In this document: positions 1 to 11,889 of the stretch, one piece after another | Layout of the letters: every line of letters starts with the position of its first letter | Numbering within the stretch: position 1 is the first letter of the stretch | Assembly: GCA_963970005.1 (NCBI GenBank) | Contig: CAXAMN010013947.1 | Coordinates: forward strand, 94,368 to 158,367 | DNA: 64,000 nt | Direction: 5' to 3' | Source: Durusdinium trenchii | Lineage: Eukaryota; Sar; Dinophyceae; Suessiales; Symbiodiniaceae | Position numbers and translations under genes: made by a program | The notes under the pieces: generated by a model | What the model saw: only the letters and a program-made list of their open reading frames with translations | Told to the model about the DNA's origin: nothing | The model's database searches: none

Positions 1-98
1 AAATAGAGGGTGATGGCCTGAAAGTCCAACTTGTCCCCATCAGCAAACCTGAGTGTAAATTACATGTTCAGTGACTATTCGGGATAAAGAGAAGCAAA

Positions 99-360
99 TC
101 AACTCAAACGCTTGTCTCGTTCTTCATAGCCCATTCTGGACATGCCAGCAGACACAGCAAAGAAGAGCTCCGTGATGGTGCCCGCAAAGAGTGCCAGTGC
201 AGTGAACAATGCACACCTCAAAGCCGGGGCCGCAGCCGGCCACAGCCATCAGCATGGTTAGTGGGTGGGGGTCCCGGTGGGGATGTTCAAGCTCTTTCCA
301 CTGAGCCCAGTACAATAAGAAGTACGACCAGCGTATTCTCAAAGAGCACATGTACACCTT
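99..360 (-). pseudogene. Frameshifted fragment of a hydrophobic protein
   Basis: On the minus strand two different frames give coding-like peptide on either side of about position 165. The upstream frame (residues such as HPLTMLMAVAGCGPGFEVC) is hydrophobic and Gly/Cys rich. Shifting by one base continues as GTITELFFAVSAGMSRMGY and ends at a TGA at 99-101. A third frame further upstream reads FENTLVVLLIVLGSVERA. The simplest reading is a membrane-protein gene fragment broken by one or two indels, or exons joined by an intron I cannot place. I do not recognise the family. The fragment runs toward the window edge, so its other parts may lie outside. Confidence 0.3.
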
Positions 361-2035
361 GCACTGCACTCTGCACTCTCTGAAGCCACAGCTTTCTTGT
401 TTCATGCAAAAAGACAACCCGCAACTCATCTTCTACCATGTGACGGCCAGGAATGGCATATCATCCAACGGGTCAACTTCGAAGGGAAAGAGCCTTCGAA
501 TCTCCTGCCATGGCGTCGCGGCGTCACTGAATCGGCTAAAGAAATCATACAAAAACACATGAACCAACCCATCGGTGCCATGTCGCTTCCTCAAGAACCC
601 GACTCACCATCGTCCCGACTCACCGGAACCCGGAACCGCCTTCACCGCGGCTAAGACCTGTGCCGGCTGGTCGGCATCACCGATGATGTTGAGGGCCATG
701 GTGATGCGTTGGTGGAAGAGGGCCACACCTGCCGTTCTGGGCATCGCGGCATTGGTAAGAGGTCCGAGAACGTGTCCTGGAGAGCTTCCCAGTCAAAACC
801 CTTCAATGATTTGCTGGCTTACAACCACTACAAATCCAACATGATCGAACCATCATCAACAGTGTACTTTCATTTCTCCTCTTGCAAAGCGACCCGAACG
901 GTCGAGTCATCTTCAGCGATGGTCCTTCTTTGTCCTTGAAAGAAGATGTTTGATCTGGCATTGTCTGTTCAAAGCCATTCAGTCGGACATGTACCATTGC
1001 CTATCGCGAGAAAAAAATGAAAGAATGTATTGGTACTTGTTGAAGAATTTCAAAGAGGAGCTGCAGGCAAGGCCTGTGGCCAAGCGTTTATATTCGAAGC
1101 AAATCTAAGTTTGTTGCTCTCAATCGGGATAGACCATGTCAATGTCAATGTCACGTCCAACTACAATGCCCTCAACATGAAGCGATGCTAGTGCATGATA
1201 ACCAGTCACGGCAATGCCAGGCCTTCTTGGTTGGGATGCTCCTTTACGTAGCCGAGGGAGTCATTCAAAAGACCTTGATTAAACAACAGTGAAGAGCTGC
1301 GCATGGAACAACAAACAGAGGGTAGCTTGTGGACCGGCCTTCCTTGGGAATGTTGCGCCAATGGAGATAGGATTTACTTGCCACCACTGGTGGACAGTGT
1401 GGTCCCGTCAGTGGATTGCAGGAATCAACCCGAATTTGATCTCAGATTCGCACGGCCCAAAAAAAGACTCTAGAAAGAAAGGGTCACTCTAGCATGTACA
1501 CATGCATACTCAGGTACTCAGGTACTCGCCAAGCTGCTCATGAACCTGCCACGCATCTGCAGAACCATCTTCGCCTTTGGGGTCATATCCCTGGGATGGA
1601 ATCTGGTCGACCTGTCAGAGGCAGACAAACACAAAGATGACTCGCTTGCTCTTCCACTGGGAGAGAAACATAAAGAATGTCCAATGCACATCTTGTTTTG
1701 CTTTGGCCGGAAAGCTCTCGCATATGATATAACATATGCTCTAGACTAGACCATTGATATTCGATAGGCTTGGATTAACCGTCAATTTGGCGGCATGGCT
1801 TGCCTTGGGGAGTATGCTAAATCGCAACTGCGGTTCCTGTGTTTCTTCAAGTCTCCTCATTCTTCTCCCTCAACTGACTCTATGTTTAGGGACAGCTCTG
1901 GTTCCCTTCAAGTTGAAATTGTTCCCTCCCAACATGTGTACTCTTCCTGTATCGAACATGACCATCTTCAACGCTAGTGGCTTCCCCTGGCCTTGCGAGA
2001 AGGGGAGCTTCCAACGTGGGCACCTTGGTAACGGT
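361..2035. other. No gene seen
   Basis: Mixed-composition DNA with only short overlapping open frames on both strands. I find no frame with convincing protein composition, no splice-linked exon pair and no repeat longer than a few bases. Confidence 0.5.
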
Positions 2036-2040
2036 ACCCC

Positions 2041-2090
2041 GGTCCATTGCTATTAGGTTGGAGGCCATCGCTATTAGGTTGGAGCACGCA
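2041..2090 (+). repeat. Dispersed minisatellite (GGTTGGAGGCCATCGCTATTA family)
   Basis: Two tandem copies of a roughly 21-bp unit reading ATTAGGTTGGAGGCCATCGCT. The same unit recurs at 4992-5062, 31090-31235 and 42337-42420, so it is a dispersed family with local tandem growth. Confidence 0.7.
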
Positions 2091-3908
2091 CACAAAAAAT
2101 GCCAATGCCCTCCCCGGTCGGGTGTTGATCGACGTCCGCGTCACACTGTCCGATGTTGGGCCGAAACATTTCGGTCTCGAGTGAAAGAGCCGAGAGTGGT
2201 GCGAGGTTCTAGAAGAACATGATGTAGAATCTACATAATGTAGAATCTGTGATTTAGTGAAACCCCCCATATACAGAAACTTTACACAGGAGACAACATC
2301 TCCTTTCGTGACCTGTCTTTTTGGCTGCGTTGGATGTTTGTCTACATTGACATAATTGAGTCTCACCATATGTTTCCTGGTCGGACTTGCTTTCAAACGC
2401 ACAAGTCGGAAGGTCGTACCTTTCCGCAGGGAGCTATACTTGGTGCTGTTCCTTTCTTTACCTCTGGGGAGTTTACCGATTTGGCTCGGATGATGGATGC
2501 TGGCTGTTCAAAGAATATTTTGTCATGGGAGATCCCACTGCACTCTCCCTCTTGAGTTTGTGTTTACGTGTGTGGTCGTGGTTTTGGTTCTTTCCTTTTC
2601 ACAATGTACAAAATGCGCTGTCTGACCATGAGTGTCAGCAGTGCTGTGGACCTCCGTCCTAACAGGGGACTTTCGTTCAGGACGGGCTGCGCTGGTGGTG
2701 ATACAAAGGCTTTACAATCCAAAATGGGAAGGGTTATATAAAGTTATATATCAATCAAGATTCTACATTGCTAGTGTTCATGACTATGGAAAACTCGTGC
2801 ACCATTGGAACCACCCGGGTCTTCACAGCTTCGCTTTGGACCGGTCTCACTTGCCAAGGCACGGAGTCTTCCTCGCGCTCCAGACCCAAGAAGCGCAGCA
2901 GCGAGTAGCCTCGCTGCCTCCTGGAGTGTCATAATCCCAGTCGGACGAGAAGAGGGACAAACGGACACCGAAGACCGCAAAAACAAAAAAAACTGAAACT
3001 TTGCATCAATGACTTTTGCCAAGAAACAACCGCACTTGGTGCGCTGCAGTTTCCAAATCATCCAGTGCCTGGATCGCCCCACGGAGATACGAGCTCGGCA
3101 GACTGCAAAACGGTCGTTGAAGAAAGAGCTTCCGAGCCAGTGCGAACCAAATTAGAGTGACTAGAGTTTGTTCCAACGGTGTTTTTTCTCATTTCCGGTT
3201 CAGTGGGTCAAGAACTTGGAGCAACACAAACATCTGGGGATACGATCTGGGGGATCGCCAACTCCGGCGCTGTTCAGGACCTTTGTCAGGTCCTCTGGAC
3301 GAACTTATCTTCGCCTGGCCTTTACCAGGTCTTCGGCTAAGCTGTCCAGGAGGGAGATGTTCTTTGCAAACGCTGCAATCTCCAGGTGTGCATGAGCCAG
3401 CTTCCTGAGCTGTACAGGCTCGAGTCAGTCGGCATGAAGTTGTATGAGTCACACAGGGCAAGTAGAACAAAGCGCAGGCGACTTTTCACCCAGAAAAGCA
3501 CAAAGGAGGTGAAGCAAATGAAGCGGCACGGGGGTACGGTATATACCAAAACTTTGATGAAGTGCTACGGAACGAAAACAAGATCTTGATCAGCTTGCCA
3601 TTCCTGAAGTGATCAGCCAAGAGTCGGATCAAGTGGCTGATGGAGGACAGGTTGGGTCTCAGAACGGAAGAAGGTCTCTTCCACATCTGATGCACCACTC
3701 ACCAAACGAGCAAAGCTACCACCACCTGGGAAGTTTGATGACCCTGGAGACCTATCTGGGAAGGAGAGTCATGTGGGATCCAATAGGTACCACCAAGACC
3801 AAATCAAAGGTGGAACATGAAATTCGGCAGGATAGTTAAATCCTTCGATGTTGATCTTCAGAAATATATAATATATCATCAAGCGACTAAGTTTCACAGA
3901 GAGCGAGC
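2091..3908. other. No gene supported
   Basis: Several open frames of 60-103 codons overlap on both strands (for example minus 2771-3082 and plus 2632-2934), but none shows a recognisable motif and none can be linked by splice sites. I see no RNA gene or transposon here. Confidence 0.45.
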
Positions 3909-4335
3909 AAATGACGTACATTTCAATTTTTGGTTTTGCTGTCACTTGCAGCCACTTGCTCAGGCAGCCACTTGGCCGCCACTTGCAGCCACTTGTTACT
4001 CAAGCAAGTAAACTTCAACATTGGCACTTTGAGTTCTTTATGTAAAAAATATAAGATTTCTTCGTCGCTAGCTCTGCAGAAGTTTGGAATTTATTCTCGG
4101 AAAAATCTTGCAATATTTCATGATTTCTCCGCGCGCAGCTCTGGAGAAACCCGGAAACTCTTTGCTGAACAGCATTGCAGAAATCTTGGTATTTTTCAGA
4201 ACTGCGTGCGGAGAAATCATGAAATTCTCCAGACAGAAGTAGCAGTCACTTGCAACCACTTGGCAGCCACTTGCAAGTGGCTGCAAGTGGCAGCAAAATG
4301 GAAAATCAAAATGCGCACCTCCTGCGAGCTCAATG
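3909..4335. mobile_element. Foldback (MITE-like) element
   Basis: The two ends are inverted copies of each other. The left arm (about 3913-3998) carries ATTTCAATTTTTGG, TTTTGCTGTCACTTGCAGCC and repeated GCCACTTG. The right arm (about 4242-4330) reads the same in reverse complement. An inner inverted pair lies at about 4109-4143 and 4197-4233, around the shared core ATTTCATGATTTCTCCGC. The 10-11 bp motif GCCACTTGCA is locally tandem in both arms. No transposase is encoded, so it would be non-autonomous. I cannot make out a clear target-site duplication. Confidence 0.6.
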
Positions 4336-4991
4336 AAGTCACATGGACCTCACCTCCCCTGCCTTTGAAGACCCGTCCACCCATGGCCTTCATCGCGCCA
4401 GAAGCGTCTGCCGCCCTTTCGACGCTGGACCAGGTGCAGCGCAGATTGCATGTCACCGTCATTCAAGTGGCATGGGCAGAAGAGCTTGCTTAAACTGCAA
4501 ATTCTTGCCATGACCCATCGTCTTATAGAACTGGAAGGCAATCATGGTTCTAACGGTTGACAAAATACAGTTCTTGTCCTCACGTGATGGAATTCTTGCT
4601 TATGAGTCTATGTTGCATGGAAGAGTTGTTCCAATTGATATCAGCTTATTTGCTGCTGCTGGCTTGAGCGTGTTGTGGGAAGGTTCATCATCTTAGGGCA
4701 CATCAGTGCGAATATCAACTGGCCACCTGCCACGTGCTATTGCAAATCGCGAGACGTGTCTGATAACTGGACCACTTGCAGCTACTACCAAATCTACCAA
4801 ACTTCTGTCCGAATGACTTGAAGCCATAAAACATGTCCTTGGAATAGTCACAATAGATTGGAAACAGCCAGGTTTCAGGTCCAGGTCTTCAAAGCCTGAC
4901 AAAAACCAGGCCCGCCCATCAGAAGTTGACCGTGGGCCCGTTACCACAGCAAAACACTCCGAGATGCACAATATTTTGGAGGCCATTGCCA
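4336..4991. other. No gene seen
   Basis: Short open frames only, no motif and no repeat structure apparent. Confidence 0.45.
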
Positions 4992-5062
4992 ATGCTATTT
5001 AGGGGGAAGCCATCGCTATTAGGCTGGAGGCCATCGCTAGAAGGTTGGAGGCCAATGCTGGT
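4992..5062 (+). repeat. Dispersed minisatellite (GGTTGGAGGCCATCGCTATTA family)
   Basis: Three degenerate copies of the same unit as at 2041, with GGAGGCCATCGC best conserved; the preceding AGGGGGAAGCCATCGCTATT is a further diverged copy. Confidence 0.65.
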
Positions 5063-5561
5063 AGTTAACAAAAGTGCGTAGCACTTCAATTGACATCAAG
5101 GTCAGCTATACGGTATGAATTTGGGCAATGTTTCGCGGTTGGAAACGGAGAATGTCAACACTCCTGGCCACTCTGTAAAAGAGCAGTGAAGTTTCCCTCC
5201 TGAAAGTGGCTACTGCATACAATGTCCACTGAGTCCACTGCCCAAATCCGCCGCCCCGGCCGCACAAATCCACCTCCGCAAAGCGGCAAAACCAAGAGCC
5301 ACCCAGACCTCCACGGGCACTCACCAAGTGCAAGGCAGCAAAACGATGCCGCCGGTCACGTGCCTGGACTCCGCCGGCCACGATCAAAGGGCTCTGTCCA
5401 AGTCTTCCCGTCATGTTCCGTTTGAATGTTTGTTTCCTTCCGTGTGTGTGTGTGTGCGTGTGTTTCTCCTGTTGATCTGAGTTTTTTTCCCGAAAGCACC
5501 TCCAAAGGGTTCTCCTTCAAGAGCGGCTACCAATTTCAACTGTCCAACGATCATCTTTATC

Positions 5562-5601
5562 ATCGTCATCACCATCACCATCATCATCATCATCATCATC
5601 T
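5562..5601 (+). repeat. (CAT)n microsatellite
   Basis: Imperfect CAT/CAC trinucleotide run ending in eight or so uninterrupted CAT units. A similar but weaker CACCAT tract lies at about 14475-14512. Confidence 0.9.
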
Positions 5602-5671
5602 TTTTTCTCTACGCCCTCAGATTCATGCGGTCGCGTGGACCCTCCTCCATCTCTTTCAGACGGGCCTGTGC

Positions 5672-7005
5672 TCAAAATGCTACGAGTGGCCTTAGGCAAA
5701 AGTGCGAGCCAACTGCAGCGCCAACGCATGCCAATGCCTCGGCGCTATGCCCGGCTTGGTCTTCGCCGCTCTCGCAAAAAGACATGAAGCATCCCAAAGT
5801 GCATGAGGCAGGAACAAACGGGATCGTCCATACACTCAATCTCCTGACAATAACAAGGTTGGCATGCACACTGCCGCCTGCAGTGCACACAGCTCGAGTT
5901 GGCGCGGGTCCACAGTTCAGCGTGATGGTGTTGCAAGCGCTGCAGCAAGCACCGCGGCCCAACAGCAACCAAGATTCCTTGCAAGGACGCCCCGGAGCAA
6001 GGAGTCACACAGCTCTGCTCCACCATGATCGTTGGCCACAAGACTCACAAGACACGACGTGTGTCAAAAAAGAATGATCTGCAACAAGAGTCCGGAGCGT
6101 TGCATCCTCTGTTTTTGAAGCATCGTCAAAGTGGACATTGCGACGCCCAAAGCGCCACTCCCACACACAGCAATGTGAAAAATGCATGTGTACCAGAGAG
6201 AAGGCTTTTGCTCCAACGTACGTCGAATCCCCCGCTTGAACCAGGGGAGCATTTGACAAAATCTGTGAGCACTGGCTCCAAGTGGATGTTGCATGGAGAG
6301 TCTCAATGTACGTTTGTCTCCAATCTTCAATCCCAAGTCGTCGTGAGAGCCTCATGGGAATCTCATAGGGATTGCGGGCCCATTGAACTCAAAGGAGTTT
6401 CTGATTCATCCGTTGTCTTTGAAAGCGCTCTCCAGTAAATAACACTGCTGATTTCTGCAGGTTGACGGTCATCCCCATGCTGTGAAGCACATCCAGGCAT
6501 TGAAGGCCATGTTCAAGTTCGGCAAGAGCGACAAACAAAAAGCAGAGGTGGCCTTCATCTGCATAGAACATAGTAATACGGCCTTGTCTCACCGCTTTGT
6601 AGGTCGGAATGGTTCTACTGTGTCTCTTATAGGTCAGGATGTACTGTGTGTCGCAGTGCCAATGGAGAAGTACCCTGGACGTTAAGGGCGGTATGGAAAG
6701 CAAATCAAAAGCTTTCCGGAGTGCCCCTCTGCGCATATAGTCAAAGGCCTGTGTGAAATCCAGAAACAGTTCGCAACCGCCATACAATTTCCGTCACATG
6801 GCTTGCTGAACATAAACGGACGCAAGACGCTATTGGTCGAAGTGCGCTCAGACAGAAAAACAATCAAGCCACTCTTCCATTCCGGAGGAAGACAGCCAGC
6901 TTGCGCCACAAGAACCCACGTGCAATGTATGCGCTGAAACTGCCTTGCGATCCACCAAGTGCTTGAATTCACGTTCAATCTGCGCAGCGGTCACAGGAGT
7001 GGAGC
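5672..7005 (-). pseudogene. Decayed LINE reverse transcriptase
   Basis: Minus-strand peptide pieces in several frames fit a non-LTR retrotransposon ORF2. Reading 5' to 3' on the minus strand: a pre-RT stretch near 7000-6850 with PVTAAQIEREFKHLVDRK and LPPEWKSGLIVFLSE; an RT block at 6787-6389 with LFLDFTQAFDYMRRGA (box with the first Asp), AVRQG, then FYADEGHL where YADD is expected, and MGMTVNLQKSAVLF. The segment between RQG and FYADE is shorter than usual, so part of the palm is deleted. Cys/His-rich frames at about 6041-5672 may be the degraded C-terminus. Frameshifts and a lost catalytic Asp make it inactive. The 13-bp satellite begins just upstream of it. Confidence 0.6.
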
Positions 7006-7021
7006 TGAATGAAAAAAACGA

Positions 7022-7085
7022 AAAGATGGAACCCACGAACCCGAATGAAAAAAACGACTCGAAAACAAACGCTCGAACAAGTATT
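7022..7085 (+). repeat. Conserved leader of the 13-bp composite satellite, copy 1
   Basis: The sequence AAGATGGAACCCACGAACCC followed by GAATG and A-rich DNA is repeated in reverse orientation at 53172-53218, in both cases directly before a 13-bp tandem array. It is therefore part of the repeated unit, not chance flank. Confidence 0.65.
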
Positions 7086-7838
7086 AACACTCTTGTAGGA
7101 GACACTTTTGTGGGACACTCTTGTAGGACACATTCTTTTCGGAAACCTTTGTGGGACACTCTTGCGCACTCTTGTGGAAAACCTTGTATGACACTCACTC
7201 TTGTGGGACACTCTTGTGGGACACTCTTGTAGGACACTCTTGTAGGCTTGTGGTCGTAGGACGCTTTTGTCGGACATTCTGGTGGGACAATGTTGCGGGA
7301 CACTCTTGTTTGTCACTTCTTGTTTGTCACTCTTGTGGGACGCTCTTGTAGGACACTCTTGCGAAACAATCTCGCAGGAAAATCTTGTGGGACATTTTTG
7401 TGTGTCACTCTTGTGGGACACTGTCGTAGGACACTCTTGCGGGGCACTCTTGCGGAACACCCTTGCAGGACTCTGTTGCGGGACGCTCTTATATGACACT
7501 CTTGTGGGACACTCTTGCGGAACACTCTAGTAGGGCACTCTTGTGGGAAAGTCTTGTGGGGCACTCTTGTGGGACACTCTTGTAGGACACTCTTGTGGGG
7601 CAGTCTTGTAAGACACTCTTGTCGGACATTCTTGTGGGACACTCTTGCGGGACACTCTTGTGGGACACTTTTGTTTGTCACTCTTGCGGCACACTTTTGT
7701 CTGACACTCACTCTTGTGGGGCACTCTTGCGGAACACTCTTGTAGGACACTCTTGTGGGACACCGTTGCGGAACTCTCTAGTAGGACACTCTTGTTGGAC
7801 ATTCTTGTGGGACACTCTTGTAGGACTCTGTAGGATAC
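7086..7838 (+). repeat. 13-bp satellite array 1 (GGGACACTCTTGT)n
   Basis: About 57 tandem copies of a 13-base unit, with variants such as TAGGACACTCTTG and CGGGACACTCTTG, and inserts like TTTGTCACTC. Because 13 is not a multiple of three, every frame reads through the same 13-residue peptide period on both strands. This produces long open frames that are not genes. Transcription is not testable here. Confidence 0.95.
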
Positions 7839-7879
7839 GCTGGTGAGGCACTGCTACGAAAGTCTCCCATAATCAACCG

Positions 7880-8040
7880 CCACACGCATCTCCAAGACGA
7901 GCGTTTTGCGCGAGACTTCCTCCAAAAGTCATACGTCAAGACTGCAAAACGAGCGTTTTGCACGAGACTTCTTCCAAAACTCACCTTATAGAGGCCTACC
8001 GCGGACGGCGGCGGTCGGTTGCGGTTGCGAACGCTACGAC
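7880..8040 (+). repeat. Tail of the composite satellite, copy 1
   Basis: Two roughly 52-bp units built on ACGAGCGTTTTGCGCGAGAC and TTCCTCCAAAAGTC follow the array. They are succeeded by GGTCGGTTGCGGTTGCGAAC, a degenerate version of the 11-bp minisatellite at 50886-50951. The same succession of parts, in reverse, follows array 3. Confidence 0.65.
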
Positions 8041-9725
8041 AACGAGTCGCGAACAAGGCTCTACGCCCAGACCTGAGCATCATTCATGGGCACTCCATCA
8101 TCCCAAGGTGTCGTTGAAGCTTGAGGAGGTGTGGTGGGTCGAGAAGGCGCGTTGTCCGGGTCAGGTGTGGCGGTCGGCAAAGTAGTGGCATCCCCAGGGC
8201 CCGGGGTCAACGTAGTGGCTGCGCCTGTGCCGCAGAGGAGGCATGTTCAGAATTTGGTCGGGTCGAAGGAGCCGATTTCGCAGGAGCCGGAGAACGACGG
8301 TCCCGGTGAGAGCGGCTGCGCCAAGGAGCCGGTGACAACCTGGAATCATGACGGTCACGTCGAGTGGGAGCACGTCGACGATCTGAGTCTTGCTGTCGCG
8401 GGATGATGTCGTCGGCGATCTGAATCATGTGGTCGACAGTCACGGGAGTCCCGGGGCGATCACGTTCCCGAGTCGATCGTCGCACTCGACTGCGGTCGCG
8501 AGCGCGAGAATGAGAGCGATGATCGCGATGGCTTCCATGGGACAGGGGGTGTGGTGAGTCGCGGGAGCGATGCTCACGTCTGCGTGCATCACGTTCATCG
8601 CGGCCATCTCACGTCCAGGTGGAGCACGTTAACGTCGATGATCCGGCGAGGACGGGTGTGCGCGGGAACGTGGCGAGAGATGTCGCCGTGGTTGAGGGGG
8701 TTGAATGGAGGCTCGTGGTGCAGGTGCTCCTTGTGGGGTGGAAGTGGGGGGAGGTGAGGGTTGAGCTGTGAAGGTGGTGTGGGAGGGAAAGCAGGCCAGG
8801 TGTTGGGTGCCCGAGGCGTGTGTGCGCGGATGGTGCCGACAGGAGGTCGAGGTCGAAGTGGCATGCTCGGCCGAGGAACTGAGATGTGAATTCACCCCTC
8901 GCCGGGGTAGTAGTGGATGTCCCCGTCGTAGCAGGTGGGGCTGCAGGTGTGGGGTCCGTGTGGGGGAATGAGGGCCACTGTGGGGGGCGACGGCGTCGGC
9001 GGTGAGAGGTGTCCGAAGAGTCCCGCCGTTCCATGGCGCAAGGGTAACGAAAGATCAAAGATAAACGCCAACCGGAAAGAAATCATGACATGCGGGGGGG
9101 AAGGATTGGGACGTGTGGGGGAAGATTAAAAGTGGGATGGAATGTACAGTGACATCATGGGGCTGGAGTGGAAGGACCACATTGGCACAGAAAAGTGTGA
9201 TGGTATGGCCGAAGTCCACGTGAGAGAAGACAAATAAAAACCGCTGAAATAGAAGGGCTCTTTTGAGATCATAGCGCCATAGAAAATACGGGTGAGACCA
9301 TCAAATTAAATCGGGTTCAGGCGTGAACGATAACGAGACCGGTCCGAAGCAGCGCTATGGGGCCAGAGCGGTGACGAGGTCCCGTACTAGTGGCCACCGT
9401 GATGCCGTGCACTGGCCTGGTAGTAGACGTAGTCGAGCGGGGATGGGGTCCAGAATCAAAGCGATGGAGGGGTCGGTCGTAGCCCATCATAGATGTGGTC
9501 GTCGCTGGGGAGGATGAAGGCCGGGTGTCCGGAACCGAAACCGAAGGGAGAAGGAGGCGATGATCCACAAAGGAGATGCGTCCACGTAGTTCGGCATTAA
9601 GTTGTTCTGAGCTGTGGCGCAATGTGTGAATCAAACCGAAGGTGGTCATCAACTCATGGGTGTAGTGGAGAGCGGTTTGGGTGACCTGCAGCGCTTGAAG
9701 GATGGCAGAATCCAAGCCACGTAGT
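8041..9725 (-). other. G-rich region with possible coding relic
   Basis: The plus strand is strongly G-rich, so the minus strand gives Pro/Thr/Ser/Arg-rich open frames. The best is minus 9317-9715 (132 codons); its first 60 residues, with HYTHELMTTFGLIHTLRHSS and LRGRISFVDHRLLLP, have normal globular composition, after which it turns low-complexity. Further minus frames at 8609-9058 and 8207-8485 are Pro/Thr- or Arg/Ser-rich. They could be one decayed ORF with frameshifts, or a chance effect of base bias. I recognise no family. Confidence 0.3.
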
Positions 9726-9729
9726 TGTA

Positions 9730-10030
9730 CTTAGAGGGGAGGTAACACGCTCCAAAAAGGGAGGGGAAAGAATCGCCAAGCGGGTTGGTCGCTGCGGCCA
9801 CGCACGGCCTGCCCGAGGCTGCCACCTTTGACCGCTATGGCCGCGTAAAGGCATAAGCCAGCTTGGAATTCAAAAATTCGACAGAAGTCTGAGTTTTGTC
9901 GGCCTAGGCCACCTACGCCCGCTCTGGGCATGTGCGTTTCCACGGCATTGGAAACATAGACCAACCCCCGTCCACAGGGGCCACTCTGCGGGCCTGGGCT
10001 CTCACTAGAAAAAACACATTTATAGAAATG
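9730..10030 (-). repeat. X repeat, partial inverted copy
   Basis: On the minus strand this matches the first 300 bases of the X repeat found at 12665 and 10807. Shared landmarks are CCGCAGAGTG, CCCAGAGCGGGCG, GTGGCCTAGGCC and TTTGAATTCCAAG, in the same order. The rest of X is absent. Confidence 0.6.
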
Positions 10031-10204
10031 CATACTGACTGAACAGCGGTAGCCTAAGAAATCAAATCCTGAAAAACCAGGTGAGGGGGGCTGCGCGCCT
10101 TTAGTTAAAGGCCAGGGGTCCAACTCCACGATATGACGTTCGAAACGACGGCGGTCCGCGCGTGACTGCAGAATGCATTAGCACTTTACGACATAACTCA
10201 GCAA

Positions 10205-10305
10205 ATGTTAAAAATCCAGCAGGTACACAGAGCTGATCAGGCTCTGCTTCCAGCACAAACACAATCAGCACCATCCGAGTGGATCCCTATGACTACAAGG
10301 GGCAC
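10205..10305 (-). repeat. U repeat, reduced copy (U6)
   Basis: Minus strand, starting in an (AC)n/(GT)n tract. It keeps hairpin A as CCCT-TGTAGTCAT-AGGG followed by GATCC. It also keeps hairpin C as CAGAGC-CTGATCA-GCTCTG followed by TGTACCTGC. The pseudoknot-like middle of the other copies is missing. Its 3' boundary cannot be fixed. Confidence 0.55.
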
Positions 10306-10446
10306 ACACACACACCTCTGCCCCGTCTCGTCCTCCTTCTCATGTCTTCATCTTTTGTCTTTGCTGCGCGCACACTTACACTACCGTCCTAGGCTTACAG
10401 AACTCTTTTTGCCTCTTTTGGGGGGGGCGTGTGTGTGTGTGTGTGT

Positions 10447-10806
10447 GTAACCCTTGGAATCATAGGGATCCTTTCGGATTGTTTTGAGCTTTTAGCAGGG
10501 GGGGCTGGTTGTTCATGCAAGTACCAGCCCAACGAAGAGGCTTGCATTGAACACTGATATCGGTGGGGACGCTCACCGACGTACCTGCATTTTCCTTCTC
10601 CGGATGGCATGAGGCTAAGCCCAGAACCTCACTCGGCAGACATGAACGAACGTCGTCACCCTGTCGGACCGTCTTCGCTTTGAGCTTTTGGCCTTCTTTC
10701 CTCTTGAAGTCCTCAAGGTTCCCGTGGGTTGTACATGTACTCTTAGGAAATGGAACCCTAGGCCGGCGTGTGGCACCGCATTCAGTTCAGTACACAATAT
10801 CTCAAG
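10447..10806 (+). repeat. U repeat copy U1 (variant 1)
   Basis: Starts at GTAACCC in a (GT)n tract (10429-10448) and ends CTCAAG before TGTGT. Structure read from the sequence: hairpin A CCCT/AGGG (10451-10454 with 10464-10467); closing stem GCAGG (10495-10499) with CCTGC (10584-10588); stem S1 GGCTGGT (10503-10509) with ACCAGCC (10523-10529); conserved linker AACGAAGA (10531-10538). The S1 loop is complementary to 10541-10553: ATGCAAG pairs with CTTGCAT, and TGTTCA with TGAACA across one bulged base. Hairpin C is CGGTG/CACCG (10561-10578). The last third carries GGAACCCTAGGCCGGC. No protein is encoded. Confidence 0.8.
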
Positions 10807-11889
10807 TGTGTTTGGCTTCGCGCCAACCCGGGATGAGCCCGCAGAGTGCCTCCCGTGGGCCCGTCGAACGGGTGTATGTCCAACGTTCCCCCGCGCTGGG
10901 AACGCAGATGTCCGCAGCGGACAGCAGGTGGCCTAGGCCGTACGTCCGATGATTTTTGTCTCATCTTTGGAATTCCAAGTTGGCTCATGCCTTCACGTGA
11001 CCGCAGCGGTCCAAGCTGGCTTAACGCCTCAACGTGGTCAGGTCAGAGCGACCGAAGTACTTTTGAGGTTCATTGGAACCTGTCGAGCACTTAGCTCCCC
11101 TTCTCCCCCTTCCCTCCCCGTTCTTTCTTTGCTTTCTGGCGTTTTCCTGAGTGCAATACTCAGGATCTCCCCTCTCTTTCTTGGGTGTGTCCTTGGACGA
11201 TTGTTCGTAGCTGGGAACACCTTCCTTTCCTCTCCCTTTTTCTCCCTCTCTCTTTCTTTCCTTCTCTCTTTCCTCTCTTCACCCTCTTCCCTGGGTGTCC
11301 CTGGATGCTTCGTCATAGCTGGGAGCCCTTCTTTTTGGTGTGTCCCTGGACGCGTTTGTCGTAGCTGGGAGCACCTTTGTCTCCTTCTTTCTTTCCCTCT
11401 CTTTTCTTCCTCCCCCTGCCCCCTCTTTCCTCGCGCGCGGCGTGTTTTACAAGCAAACTAGGCTTCTGCAACAGGTTTTTCTAATGAGGTTTGGTTTGTC
11501 ATCGGTTTGTCCCCGTTCATTTGGTTCCCCTTTCATCGGCCCCCACAGACGGTTTTTTCCTCTTTTCTTTCATGTCTTTCTGTCTTCATGCCTCTTCATC
11601 CTCATCCTTTCTTTCTCTTGCGCGCACTTTCGTCCGGACCTTAGCTTGTACACATACACGCACGCGTACTTTACTTACAGCGAGGTTCAGGTGGCCCAGG
11701 TTCGTTACAATGAGGTTTGGCTCATCGGTTGTCCCTCTTCACTTGGTTCCTTTTCATCGGCAACCACACACACCTTTGTTTGTCTTGTCCTCCTCATTTT
11801 CATCTGTCCCTTTTGCGTGTACATGTGCCTACCTCCTTTCCGGGCAGGATGGAGGTCACACATGCCTCCCTTCGGGGAGGCGTGTGTGC
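10807..11889 (+). repeat. X repeat copy X1
   Basis: Lies between U1 and U2. It begins TTTGGCTTCGCGCCAACCC, passes CCGCAGAGTGCCTCCCGTGG, GGCCTAGGCC and GGAATTCCAAGTTGGC, and ends in GGGGAGGCGTGTGTGCG. The middle is C/T-rich and includes an extra stretch (about 11100-11440) not in X2. About 200 bp near the end is a diverged tandem pair built on CAATGAGGTTTGG and CATTTGGTTCCCCTTT. Open frames here are pyrimidine-driven and not convincing. Confidence 0.65.

Noticed and set aside
6975-7802. Minus-strand frames of 90-174 codons with CPTRVSHKS repeats
   Set aside because: Same satellite artefact; peptide period equals three repeat units in every frame.
7086-7838. CRISPR array
   Set aside because: Repeats are contiguous 13-mers without unique spacers, and the genome is eukaryotic.
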